The notes under the pieces were generated by a model. The model was not told the DNA's origin. It ran no database searches and saw only the letters and a program-made list of their open reading frames with translations. The translations under genes were made by a program, and so were the position numbers. DNA of 64,000 bases from Alsobacter soli (GTDB lineage: Bacteria > Pseudomonadota > Alphaproteobacteria > Rhizobiales > Beijerinckiaceae), in contig CAMCXA010000001.1 in NCBI GenBank assembly GCA_945883115.1, positions 120,293 to 184,292 of the forward strand, in the 5' to 3' direction. Shown here piece by piece: positions 37,052 to 44,877 of the stretch (positions are counted from its first letter, which is position 1; each line of letters opens with the position of its first letter).

Positions 37052-37633
37052 CTATTTCTGGACGACCACTACTGTGCCAATTTTCACGCGCTCATAGAGG
37101 TCGATGACATCTTCATTGGCCATCCTGATGCAGCCCGAGGAGACGGCCTCGCCAATCGTCTCCGGTTCATTCGAGCCATGGATACGGTAGAGCGACGAGC
37201 CGAGATACATCGCCCGCGCACCCAGCGGATTATCGGGGCCGCCCGCCATATGGCGCGGCAATTCAGGCCTCCGCCGAAGCATTTCCGCCGGCGGCGTCCA
37301 ATCGGGCCATTCGCGCTTCATCGAAATGCGCATCGTACCCGCCCACTCGAACCCCTCGCGCGCAACGCCAATTCCATACCGCATCGCTTTGCCGTCGCCG
37401 AGCACCAGATAGAGACGCCGCTCAACTGTTGAGACGAAAATCGTGCCTGCGCTCGCATCGGTCGGATAATCGACAGTTTCCCGCCGGACGAGTGGGTCAC
37501 CCGCCGACCATTCACGAATGGTCTGGTCAAAGGCGCTTGTGTCTTTTTGCGCCGAGGATGAAGCAAAAGATGCTTCCGGAACGCCGATCATCCCGAGGCC
37601 TGCGAGGAGAATAAGGAGAGAGGAGAGACGCAT
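37052..37633 (-). CDS. L,D-transpeptidase (ErfK/YbiS/YcfS/YnhG family)
   Basis: 193 residues from ATG 37633, which gives a signal peptide MRLSSLLILLAGLGMIGV ending near SFASS; a longer frame to 37714 lacks a signal and is less likely. The YkuD domain (about 70-190) has the catalytic motif RIHGSNEP and SSGCIRMANEDV with the active-site Cys. Such enzymes make 3-3 cross-links in peptidoglycan or attach proteins to it in the periplasm. It converges with the DUF971 gene. Confidence 0.92.
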   Translation of the reverse strand: MRLSSLLILLAGLGMIGVPEASFASSSAQKDTSAFDQTIREWSAGDPLVRRETVDYPTDASAGTIFVSTVERRLYLVLGDGKAMRYGIGVAREGFEWAGTMRISMKREWPDWTPPAEMLRRRPELPRHMAGGPDNPLGARAMYLGSSLYRIHGSNEPETIGEAVSSGCIRMANEDVIDLYERVKIGTVVVVQK

Positions 37634-37995
37634 TATGAACCCAGGTTTTTCGAGATGACAGCAAGCATACTGTTTGAAATTGTATTTTGCCTTAATCGCC
37701 TCGACATGCATCAAGTTTTACACAAAGCGGGCCCGTCGTTATTCAATATGGTTAATTTTTGCCTAATCTTGGTTTAGGTTGGCGGCATGGGAGGCGTCTG
37801 GCGGAAATCACTCATTTGCCCGGGAAAACGGTTGAGCTTTATTCAGCTACAAAATTGTAAACACTTATTTCCGGGACGCCACTTCGCACAATACCCGACC
37901 CGCCTCGCCCACGACTTGAAATGAATTGCTCAATCGGATACACGGCTTTGACAGATGGATATGTTGCGGATTTGCAAGTTAATCCCAATTCCTTC
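37634..37995. promoter_or_regulatory. Intergenic stretch upstream of tRNA-Val and of the L,D-transpeptidase
   Basis: 362 bases without a convincing gene. On the plus strand TTGACA at 37948-37953 is a good -35 box for the tRNA, with a poor -10 (TTTGCA) 17 bases on. On the minus side it should hold the transpeptidase promoter. A TTAA-N7-CTAA at 37752-37766 is one base off the CtrA consensus. Nothing else is evident. Confidence 0.35.
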
Positions 37996-38070
37996 GGGCG
38001 CGTAGCACAGCGGTAGTGCGTTCCCTTCACACGGGAGAGGTCACAGGTTCAATCCCTGTCGCGCCCACCA
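37996..38070 (+). tRNA. tRNA-Val (anticodon CAC)
   Basis: A 75-base gene with encoded CCA. Acceptor arms GGGCGCG and CGCGCCC pair fully. The anticodon stem TTCCC/GGGAG closes the loop TTCACAC with anticodon CAC at 38028-38030, and the T arm ACAGG-TTCAATC-CCTGT is standard. It reads GTG valine codons. Its last 50 bases (from the anticodon stem to CCA) are repeated at 44961-45010, so it is the integration site of the following element and stays intact at the left junction. Confidence 0.95.
38021..38070 (+). repeat. attL direct repeat (50 bp)
   Basis: Identical to 44961-45010. It runs from the 5' strand of the anticodon stem to the encoded CCA. The flanking bases differ on both sides (G versus C before, A versus T after), which fixes the length at 50. 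Confidence 0.95.
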
Positions 38071-38118
38071 ATTAAATCAATGACTTAGTTGAATTTTTGG
38101 ATTTCAGCTAAAGTTCAC

Positions 38119-38138
38119 GGCGTCAGCCAAGTCGTCAG
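38119..38138 (+). repeat. Left integrase arm-type repeat pair (predicted)
   Basis: GGCGTCAG at 38119-38126 and GTCGTCAG at 38131-38138 are direct copies 12 bases apart, about 50 bases inside attL. The same pair with the same 12-base step occurs at 44816-44835 near attR, and AAGTCGTCAG is shared by both ends. Confidence 0.5.
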
Positions 38139-38247
38139 AGTTGACCCGACCCATAGTGTCGCGCCGATAAGATATAATAGCGGCATTGAAAGAATGGTGT
38201 CTTACATGAGAAGCTAAAAATAGAGATTGATAACTAAGGGGACGGAA

Positions 38248-39354
38248 ATGATCGCAATTTTAATAGTCATTGTCGTTTTGACAATTTATTTTAAATTGGG
38301 CCAGTTTTGTTTCAGAAGTGACAATTATTTTTTATCAGGATTTGTGTTCAGCATCCCCGCACTTTTAACCCTTGGGAATATTTTTTATAATGATTTCCAC
38401 ACACGAAATTTCTATTTCATTGTAGCCTCTTTTATCATCGGCGCTTTGATCTCATTTTTTGGTCAGAAAAGACGGAGCAATGCTAAGGCGCAATTCAATC
38501 TCGCTTTGATGTATGAGCATGGCCATGGTGTAGCGCAGGATTATAAGACAGCGGTTAAATGGTATAGACTGTCAGCACAACGAGGACATACTCAAGCGCA
38601 ATACGATCTGGGTTTAATGTACCAACGAGGTCAAGGTATAGCGCAGGATCATAAAACAGCTATCAGGTGGTACACGCTGGCCGCTGAGCAAGGATATACT
38701 CAAGCGCAATACCATCTCGGTTTTATCTACACTAATGGTCAAGATGTAGCGCAGGACTACAGGATAGCGCGTAAATGGTACAAACTGGCGGCAGAACGAG
38801 GACATACTCAAGCGCAATACGATCTGGGTCTGATGTACGCTCATGGTCAAGGTGTAACGCAGGATTATAAAACAGCAGCCAAATGGTTCACACTGGCCGC
38901 GGAGCAAGGACATACTCAAGCGCAATACCATCTCGGTTTAATGTACGCTAACGGTCGAGGTGTAGATCAGGATTATAAGACAGCCATTAAATGGTACACA
39001 CTTGCAGGTGAGCAAGGGTATGCTTCAGCGCAATACAGTCTCGGTGTAGGTTATGATCAAGGTCAGGGCGTAACGCAGGATTATAAAATAGCTTTCAGGT
39101 GGTACACACTGGCCGCTGAGCAAGGACATACTCCAGCTCAAAATAATCTCGGCGTGATGAATGAGAATGGTCGAGGTTCAGCGCAAGATTATGTCAAAGC
39201 GCATATGTGGTTTAATGTTGCGTCAATTGAAGGGATGGCTGACGCAATAAAGAACCGTGACATGGTCGCTCAGAAAATGACACCTGCTCAAATTGACACA
39301 GCACAAGAAGCGGCAAGTCGGTGCGTCAGTCAGAATTTCAAGAACTGCGACTGA
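38248..39354 (+). CDS. Membrane-anchored Sel1-repeat protein (element cargo)
   Basis: 368 residues. The N-terminal 75 residues hold two or three hydrophobic helices (about 2-17, 32-47, 54-73), then seven Sel1-like repeats of exactly 36 residues run from about residue 81 to 333, each of the form AQYxLGLMYxxGQGVxQDYKTAxKWYTLAAEQG. Sel1 repeats form alpha-solenoids used for protein-protein contact. The function is unknown. The start is ATG 38248 with GGGGACGG upstream; a TTG start at 38227 is less likely. It is one of two genes in the cargo slot opposite the integrase. Candidates for its role include host interaction or phage interference, without direct evidence. Confidence 0.85.
   Translation: MIAILIVIVVLTIYFKLGQFCFRSDNYFLSGFVFSIPALLTLGNIFYNDFHTRNFYFIVASFIIGALISFFGQKRRSNAKAQFNLALMYEHGHGVAQDYKTAVKWYRLSAQRGHTQAQYDLGLMYQRGQGIAQDHKTAIRWYTLAAEQGYTQAQYHLGFIYTNGQDVAQDYRIARKWYKLAAERGHTQAQYDLGLMYAHGQGVTQDYKTAAKWFTLAAEQGHTQAQYHLGLMYANGRGVDQDYKTAIKWYTLAGEQGYASAQYSLGVGYDQGQGVTQDYKIAFRWYTLAAEQGHTPAQNNLGVMNENGRGSAQDYVKAHMWFNVASIEGMADAIKNRDMVAQKMTPAQIDTAQEAASRCVSQNFKNCD
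38488..39243 (+). repeat. Seven tandem 108-bp coding repeats
   Basis: The Sel1 units start at 38488, 38596, 38704, 38812, 38920, 39028 and 39136, an exact 108-base period. Units share DNA such as CATACTCAAGCGCAATAC, which suggests recent duplication or homogenisation. The last unit is the most diverged. Confidence 0.9.
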
Positions 39355-39550
39355 CCAGTTAGACTTTCTAATCTAACCTCCTTTAACGACTAGGGGAACG
39401 GGATTGGCGGGGAATGATTATGGAGCCTATGATGGGATTGAAATGGGCATTTATCATTTTTACCATTAAGTTTGAAAAGCTAATATCCCAATAGCTAAAT
39501 TATCTTGCTTTTTCGGGGGGTAATCAGAATTTAATAAGGGGAATTTACAA

Positions 39551-40186
39551 ATGACACATTCTAAATATAAATTATTATCAGTAATTGTTTTTGTTTTAAT
39601 AAGCTATAATTCAGCATTTTGTCAAAATAGCAGTAATTTTTTATTGGTAGATTTACCAAGAGGAATTTCTGTAAAGCTCCCAAAACAATGGAGATTAATC
39701 GAGAACGGTTATTTGAATTTAATGAATACTACTGTAGAAGCAAATTTGAATTTAAATGGAATTCAAATTCCAGACGGGAAAACCAATTTAATAGCGGCAA
39801 ATTCAATGCCCACTACGACATTTGCGTCAATAAAAATAGATTCTATCATACCTCCCTCAATTCCATATACTGAGGTTCAAAAAATTGACTCAAATGATTT
39901 AAAAATGATTGAAAAAATTATACAAAACGGTCTAATAAAAGTTTTAAAGCAACAAAATTACTCATTGATTGAGTTTATAGGATGCCACCTTGATAATATA
40001 TCAAATAAAATTTCATTGGTAACTGAATATAGACGCACAGGATTGAACGGGTCAGTTTTTGTTCAAATTAATCAAATTATGACAGATAATCAGGAAGTGG
40101 TAGTTACATTATCGTATCGAGAAGCAGAATCTCCTATCTGGAAAGCAGTTGTGAAATATATAAGAAATTCTGTAATCATAAAATAA
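39551..40186 (+). CDS. AT-rich exported protein of unknown function (element cargo)
   Basis: 211 residues with AAGGGG 9 bases before ATG 39551. The N-terminus is a signal peptide (KYKLLSVIVFVLISYNSAFCQ), so the protein is probably periplasmic or, given the Cys before Gln, just possibly lipidated. The mature part has a DLPRGISVKLPKQW segment that recalls proteins with an amphipathic beta-strand start, but I recognise no family. It is rich in Asn, Ile and Lys with A/T-ending codons, in contrast to every flanking chromosomal gene. That composition points to recent transfer from a low-GC source. It lies 196 bases after the Sel1 gene on the same strand. Confidence 0.7.
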   Translation: MTHSKYKLLSVIVFVLISYNSAFCQNSSNFLLVDLPRGISVKLPKQWRLIENGYLNLMNTTVEANLNLNGIQIPDGKTNLIAANSMPTTTFASIKIDSIIPPSIPYTEVQKIDSNDLKMIEKIIQNGLIKVLKQQNYSLIEFIGCHLDNISNKISLVTEYRRTGLNGSVFVQINQIMTDNQEVVVTLSYREAESPIWKAVVKYIRNSVIIK

Positions 40187-40484
40187 GATTGATCGGTTAA
40201 TTGCCAATTCATGCTCCAGATCTTTTTGCTTTAACATCACCCAGCACTGGAACTCGCTCAGTGATGACTCTGAGCTAACTCAGGGAAGACCGTAGGCGGC
40301 TTTTGTGCTGTTGTGGGTGCGACATAGGCCGGAAGAGCCGAGCCTGCGGGTGAGCCTGGCTGCGGCGGAAAATCTAAATTATGATTGAGGGAACCTTACA
40401 GCCGTCCGTTATGAGTGGTCAGCTCGCATGGGGGTTTAACGATATAAAGATGTTGGCTGCTGACAGTCTTGCAGATAACCATTG
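40187..40484. other. Non-coding stretch of the element with a GC-rich patch
   Basis: 298 bases between the cargo genes and the minus-strand operon. A GC-rich island at about 40285-40372 sits in otherwise AT-rich DNA and contains a small hairpin nearby (CTGAG-CTAA-CTCAG at about 40269-40282). No convincing gene is visible. It may be the end region of the minus-strand operon or a small RNA. Confidence 0.3.
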
Positions 40485-40799
40485 TCATGGCCGTTGCCGC
40501 GCTATCTCAGCCAATGCCTTAAGCGCCTCGCCTAATTCAGACTGAATATAAAGAGGCTCACTCCGGCTATTCTGGATGGCAACCGATTGCAGACGGGGAT
40601 GGACATAAGGAGCAGCGGCGATGGCAGCGGATAGACGATCCTTCAACGCTTGCTGGGCGTCATTCATCACATCAAGCAGATAGTCCAATGGCATCGGCTG
40701 ACCAGACGCCTTAGCCGCACGGATCGTGCTTGCGGACGAGCGGACCTGCCGTGAGCCTTTAGGGCGACCTGCGCCGGGTCTATGACCACCTTTTGACAT
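40485..40799 (-). CDS. Small GRPKG-type phage protein, possible terminase small-subunit-like
   Basis: 104 residues. The N-terminus GGHRPGAGRPKGS is the basic motif often seen at the start of phage terminase small subunits and related DNA-binding phage proteins. It is followed by a helical MPLDYLLDVMNDAQQALKDRLSAAIAAAPYVHPRL region like that in many prophage and island proteins. The family assignment is tentative. It is the last gene of the minus-strand block, after the DUF3987 gene. If it is TerS-like it would support a packaging-parasite lifestyle. Confidence 0.55.
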   Translation of the reverse strand: MSKGGHRPGAGRPKGSRQVRSSASTIRAAKASGQPMPLDYLLDVMNDAQQALKDRLSAAIAAAPYVHPRLQSVAIQNSRSEPLYIQSELGEALKALAEIARQRP

Positions 40800-40903
40800 A
40801 TGAGGCTCTGATTAATCCGATATAAGTCTCTCAAATATATATCAAAAATTTGGAATTTCAATTGGAGGGGTGGGAACGGGCCGAGATCAGTTCAACTCTT
40901 GGA

Positions 40904-40930
40904 AGTGTCGCAAAAGTCGCAAAAGTCGCA
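40904..40930 (-). repeat. Iteron-like 9-bp repeats, downstream set
   Basis: Two perfect AAAGTCGCA units (40913-40921, 40922-40930) preceded by a two-mismatch copy (40904-40912). They are the reverse complement of the TGCGACTTT units at 42438-42464, so the two sets face each other across the DUF3987 gene. This set lies in non-coding DNA. Confidence 0.5.
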
Positions 40931-40997
40931 GCCCGTCCTCTGGTAATCAGCTGTGTCCGTCTAGGGTAGGCAAGATGGACTAGCAACCTTATTGTGC

Positions 40998-42524
40998 TTA
41001 GCCCTCGCGGTTCAATCTGAAGATTTTTGGCCGGTCCGACGAATCGGTTATCCAATTATGTTCAATCAGTACCTTCAGGACTGGGGTTAGAGCTTTCTTT
41101 GTCCGCAGTGGGGAAGGGCCACGGTTGAGAATATCATGGATGCTGAATGTTTCTTTTCCTTGGTTATGTAACCAGTCAAGTAACTTCTGTGCCATCAGCA
41201 CGATAGGGTCAGTTACTTGGTTATCCGCCAGTCGGGCAGCTTCATCCAAGTACCATTTTGCAATCTCAATTGCGCGGGTGATATAATCCTCGGTGATTAC
41301 ATCGCGTTCAATGTCGTCAAAAGCTGCAATAACTGCCGCAATACGACATGCGTTTTCCATGGCTTTTGCACCAACATCCTGCACATGTTCAAAGGAACCG
41401 CCTTTTGCCAATTTGGCTTCAACACCGTTGGAAAACTCAATAAGTTTTTCTTTGCCGGTTTGAGAAACGGTTAGAACACGCGGTTTTAACTCATTTTCCG
41501 CTTTGCCAGCCAGAGGTGGTGTTTTCTGAAGGATACCAAAGACCTTATCGTTGAAGATTTTGATTTGACCTTGATCTGTTGAATTTGACGGGCGGTATAA
41601 GCGTTGCCCTGCAAGGCTTTCCGGTGAGGCGATATTCAACCGAGAGAGTAGACCTTGATCCCTCATAGACCGATCACTAAGAAATTTTGCAGCAATTTCT
41701 GGCTGGATCATGAGATGAATGCAAAGTCTGCGGCCGTTAAGCAGCAAAGGTGGATCACCCGCTCTGATACGCCGATATGGAGTACCGTCCCAAAAGGTTG
41801 ATAGAGCGGCAGCGGAGCCAACCCGCGTTTCCGCAGCCATGCTATAGCCGCCAATAAATTGACCGCCTTCTGCGGAGAATATGCCGATGGACCCCGGCAA
41901 CTCCACCCAGTTCTTCACAAGACCCTCAATAGTCGGATCAGGCAGCTGAACAACGGGAAGGAGCGGCTTCTTTGGTTCTGGACCAAGGGACTTGAGTTGT
42001 GTTTGAAGTTTGGCATCGCTGTCACCGCTGGTGGCCGCTTTGAGCTTTGACTTCTTGCTTGTCCAGATGTCATGCTCCAGTTGCCACTCGGCGCATTGTA
42101 CTTTGTAGATTTGCTCGCAACTCTGTTCATGTCGTCTAATACCCTCCGACGCCTCATTATCAGCAGTGCTTTTTCTATCGCCAGATCGAGCCACCGTTAT
42201 AAGGTAGAGGCTACATGGTCTACTCTGGCCACTGAGTAACTCCACGTCCACATGCCCTTGAACCGCTATGCAAGCTGCAGCCAGAATGCTTTGGCTGGCG
42301 ATTGGTGGGGAAACAAAACATTTAGAGACTATAGCTGATGCTGCATTTCCCATTGTCTCTCCGAGTGCAGACATCGGATAGGACTTGGATGGGATAAGTT
42401 GAGGATAGAGAGGTAGGGGACTTTCAGGAACACCGCCTGCGACTTTTGCGACTTTTGCGACTTTTCTTGAACCCTCGGTGTTTTCAAAGGGTTCTGAGTG
42501 ATCATCTTCATTGTAATTATTCAC
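40998..42524 (-). CDS. DUF3987 (YfjI-like) replication-type protein
   Basis: 508 residues. Matches the DUF3987 pattern found in prophages, satellites and integrative elements: a conserved SQSILAAACIAVQGHVDVEL region, LYLITVARSGDRKST (a Walker-like SGDRKST in place of the usual SGxRKS), GLVKNWVELPGSIGIFSAEGGQFIGGYSM, and ILNRLNIASPESLAGQR-like segments. The role is presumed to be in element DNA replication or primase/helicase loading. The start is GTG 42524 with GAAGGAG 7 bases upstream. Near residue 21 the chain reads KVAKVAKVA, encoded by the 9-bp repeats. The C-terminal winged-helix-like part is ILNRGPSPLRTKKAL. Confidence 0.8.
   Translation of the reverse strand: MNNYNEDDHSEPFENTEGSRKVAKVAKVAGGVPESPLPLYPQLIPSKSYPMSALGETMGNAASAIVSKCFVSPPIASQSILAAACIAVQGHVDVELLSGQSRPCSLYLITVARSGDRKSTADNEASEGIRRHEQSCEQIYKVQCAEWQLEHDIWTSKKSKLKAATSGDSDAKLQTQLKSLGPEPKKPLLPVVQLPDPTIEGLVKNWVELPGSIGIFSAEGGQFIGGYSMAAETRVGSAAALSTFWDGTPYRRIRAGDPPLLLNGRRLCIHLMIQPEIAAKFLSDRSMRDQGLLSRLNIASPESLAGQRLYRPSNSTDQGQIKIFNDKVFGILQKTPPLAGKAENELKPRVLTVSQTGKEKLIEFSNGVEAKLAKGGSFEHVQDVGAKAMENACRIAAVIAAFDDIERDVITEDYITRAIEIAKWYLDEAARLADNQVTDPIVLMAQKLLDWLHNQGKETFSIHDILNRGPSPLRTKKALTPVLKVLIEHNWITDSSDRPKIFRLNREG
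42438..42464 (+). repeat. Iteron-like 9-bp repeats, upstream set
   Basis: Three perfect tandem TGCGACTTT units at 42438, 42447 and 42456, inside the 5' end of the DUF3987 gene. The inverse set lies at 40904-40930. Confidence 0.55.
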
Positions 42525-42641
42525 GGAATTTCTCCTTCAGAGAATCCGCCCTTGGAACATTCCTGAAAACATGCTAAATGATTGAAGTCACTCGTATTTA
42601 GCATTATCGGGCTGCTCCAAATTGGGGCGGCTCGTTTTGCT

Positions 42642-42968
42642 TCAGGTGGTAGATTTGGATTGAGCAACTGGACTTATTGAGCGGGATCGGTTGCTGCTGA
42701 AAACGTCATTTGTGTCTGCTCTACGCCCTAAAATCCATTCACGTACATCGCCTAGTCTATATTCAACGCGGTTTGGATAAACTGGGTGGCAAAGGAACCG
42801 TGGGCCAGCGTTTAGTTTGCGCCAGCGCCTTATTGTCTCTCTGTTTTTACCAATTATCTTACCCGTCTCGGAGATATTTATGATTGCGTCGTTTGGTAGT
42901 CCACAGAGTTCAGTCAGTGGCCTAATTTTACGTTTGTTATTGGTCGATTTGAATGGATTTGTAGACAT
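42642..42968 (-). CDS. AlpA-like DNA-binding regulator
   Basis: 108 residues with a MerR/AlpA-type helix-turn-helix: NISETGKIIGKNRETIRRWRKLNAGPRF, then a VEYRLGDVREWI wing, typical of AlpA/excisionase-family proteins that control integrase or excision in islands and satellites. The N-terminal 30 residues and the C-terminal Ser/Arg-rich tail are not conserved features. AGG lies upstream of ATG 42968. It overlaps the upstream 200-aa gene by 32 bases, so the two are translated together. Confidence 0.78.
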   Translation of the reverse strand: MSTNPFKSTNNKRKIRPLTELCGLPNDAIINISETGKIIGKNRETIRRWRKLNAGPRFLCHPVYPNRVEYRLGDVREWILGRRADTNDVFSSNRSRSISPVAQSKSTT

Positions 42969-43539
42969 ATGAACCTCGAAATGCCTTGAAGTGGCGTGAC
43001 GAGGACATCAATATCGTAGCCTTATTGATCATAATATCGTCCCAATTATCAAGCAGGATCCGCTCCCAATGCAGTGATCTCTCGGACAGGAGGGATGTAA
43101 CGGCTATTGTCTCAGCGTTACGATTGTAGTCACGCGTCCAAGTTCTGAACGTTTCTGGTTCCGACTTTTTTAGCGCAATTGTGCCATCAGGCGCACTTAT
43201 CTCATCACCAGTGGGGGAAGTTGTCAGGTGATTTTCTAACCGCTTAAAAGGCCTGCCAGTTTTGGTATAAGCACCTGAGAATGCGTGACGCATTGTTGTG
43301 TCTAATTGGGATTTACGCCCCGGCTTTACCATTATTTTTGTGTCGTTATTGCGGAGTTTTTCACTGACGGCGTTGACAATTCTTTCATTCTCACGATCTA
43401 AATGTTCCTCGGATATTAGATACTTCTCGTATGCTAGGGTTAGCTTAGTGGTTGCATATGCAATCGTATCGATTGCTGCGACAAATTCTTCAGAAAGATG
43501 TGTAACTGGTCTATTTGGTTTTGGTCCACGCATTCCCAT
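42937..43539 (-). CDS. Unrecognised element protein
   Basis: 200 residues, no family recognised. It starts GMRGPKPNRPVTHL, similar in style to RGPKP-type N-termini of phage terminase small subunits, but the rest does not match one. The middle is helical and charged (AYEKYLISEEHLDRENERIVNAVSEKL). A second part carries WTRDYNRNAETIAVTSLLSERSLHWERILL. It lies between the integrase and AlpA-like genes, on the same strand, with AAAGG upstream of its start. Confidence 0.6.
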   Translation of the reverse strand: MGMRGPKPNRPVTHLSEEFVAAIDTIAYATTKLTLAYEKYLISEEHLDRENERIVNAVSEKLRNNDTKIMVKPGRKSQLDTTMRHAFSGAYTKTGRPFKRLENHLTTSPTGDEISAPDGTIALKKSEPETFRTWTRDYNRNAETIAVTSLLSERSLHWERILLDNWDDIMINKATILMSSSRHFKAFRGSYVYKSIQIDQ

Positions 43540-43589
43540 GGTTGATGCCTTTCTATCTTCTTAAATTGGAGGTGGCTGATCGATCTAGT

Positions 43590-44792
43590 TCACGTAAACT
43601 TTGTAACTTGGGCTACATGATCACTCCAGGCTTGAAACAATAAACGGAGGTCATTTTGCCATTTTGGGCGTGAGTATATCCTGTTTAGAATGTGTCTAGA
43701 GACATGCCCAATAGCTGCTTCACATAGGGAGTCGGTAGCGCCATACCGTTCCTCTGCCCAAGTCCGGAAAGTGCGCCGCAGATCGTGCAGCGTAAAATCA
43801 TAGATATTAGTCGATTGTTGCAGCGCAGCCACATACTTGGTCCATCCGGAAATTGGGGTTCCTCCACCTGCAACTCGGAGAGACGGCCAAAGAAGTTCAC
43901 CTCTGTTTGGGGTTCCACTCAAAAGCTCGTCGATGCCACTGCTTCTGGGGACGCTATGACCACGAGCCTGTTTGGTGAATGTTGCTGGATAATTAATCCA
44001 TTGGTCACTGATGAAGCTGCAGCGTAACAAAGCGGCCTCATGTCGCCGTGTGCCAGACAGTATAAGAAATTGAACGATCCGGCCAAAACTATCGTTGCGG
44101 CTCTGTGCCACCTTCCAGATCGTTGCTAACTCGGTATCTGTTAAAATCCTGCCATGCTCAACTGTTTCCACAATTTCAGCTCTGGTGCGTCTTGCGCGGC
44201 GATAGCCAGCCAATGGATTGGATTGAATAACTCCGCGCGTGGCGCAAAATGATAGGAACGCTGACGCATGTTTTCTAAAGTCTTGGGCAGCTCCAAGTTT
44301 CCCACGCGCCTCAATGCTTTTGATCTCTTGCAATAAATCGGAAAGTATAATTTTATGGACTTCACGCGTCATTTTTCCCTGAAATCCACTCTTTAACGCT
44401 GACATGGCGGTTTTGACGTTAACGAGCTGCCGACGCACAAGATCGGCTTGGTATTCATCCAACTGCGCCTGAACCGTTATAAGTTCTTGTTTTCTAAGAA
44501 GCTGTTTCTCCTCGACAGGGTCGTGACCTTGATCAATTTTTGCCATCAGGGATCGCGCCGCCTGTCGAGCATCGCTCAGCGACATGTTGACCCTGTCGCC
44601 TAAGACGGCCTTCTTGGTGCCTATCCTCGCTCGATTTCCTGCAATGTTTTTGGGGCGATACTGCAATATCCAAGTGGCTTTACCTGAAGCATATGCTCTC
44701 AGCGCTAGGCTTTTGATACTCCCGTCAAAAAACAATTGGTCCTTCCGACCTGTATCAGGTGAAAGCGTTTTATAATTGGAACCGGTTAACAT
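43590..44792 (-). CDS. Tyrosine recombinase/integrase of the element
   Basis: 400 residues. The N-terminal arm-binding DUF4102-type domain (DGSIKSLALRAYASGKATWILQYR) and a core-binding SAM-like domain are followed by the catalytic domain with ILSGTRRHEAALLR (Arg I), HDLRRTFRTWAEE (His-x-x-Arg) and HILNRIYSR (Tyr nucleophile). It is expected to integrate the element at the tRNA-Val 3' half. The start is ATG 44792 with AGGA 8 bases upstream; an in-frame TTG precedes it. The gene reads inward from attR, and its leader contains the predicted arm sites. Confidence 0.93.
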   Translation of the reverse strand: MLTGSNYKTLSPDTGRKDQLFFDGSIKSLALRAYASGKATWILQYRPKNIAGNRARIGTKKAVLGDRVNMSLSDARQAARSLMAKIDQGHDPVEEKQLLRKQELITVQAQLDEYQADLVRRQLVNVKTAMSALKSGFQGKMTREVHKIILSDLLQEIKSIEARGKLGAAQDFRKHASAFLSFCATRGVIQSNPLAGYRRARRTRAEIVETVEHGRILTDTELATIWKVAQSRNDSFGRIVQFLILSGTRRHEAALLRCSFISDQWINYPATFTKQARGHSVPRSSGIDELLSGTPNRGELLWPSLRVAGGGTPISGWTKYVAALQQSTNIYDFTLHDLRRTFRTWAEERYGATDSLCEAAIGHVSRHILNRIYSRPKWQNDLRLLFQAWSDHVAQVTKFT

Positions 44793-44815
44793 CAAGAAGT
44801 CCTATAAAAAGCTAA

Positions 44816-44835
44816 GTCGTCAGCTGCGTCGTCAG
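44816..44835 (+). repeat. Right integrase arm-type repeat pair (predicted)
   Basis: Two perfect GTCGTCAG copies at 44816-44823 and 44828-44835, 12 bases apart, between the integrase promoter and its start codon. They match the left pair in sequence, orientation and spacing. Confidence 0.5.
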
Positions 44836-44877
44836 ATTTTGTGTGGCATGATGTGGTGCGATGATGTATGATGAGGT

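Noticed and set aside
37752..37766. CtrA binding site TTAA-N7-CTAA
   Set aside because: One mismatch to the consensus in AT-rich intergenic DNA; no cell-cycle gene is adjacent, so chance is likely.
37839..38030. A 63-codon minus-strand frame overlapping tRNA-Val
   Set aside because: It overlaps the tRNA, has no ribosome site and no recognisable protein features.
38488..39243. CRISPR-like or minisatellite array
   Set aside because: The period is a multiple of three, units are contiguous without spacers, and they encode in-frame Sel1 repeats.
40858..41055. A 65-codon minus-strand frame across the downstream 9-mer repeats
   Set aside because: It overlaps the end of the DUF3987 gene in another frame, and no ribosome site or homology is visible.
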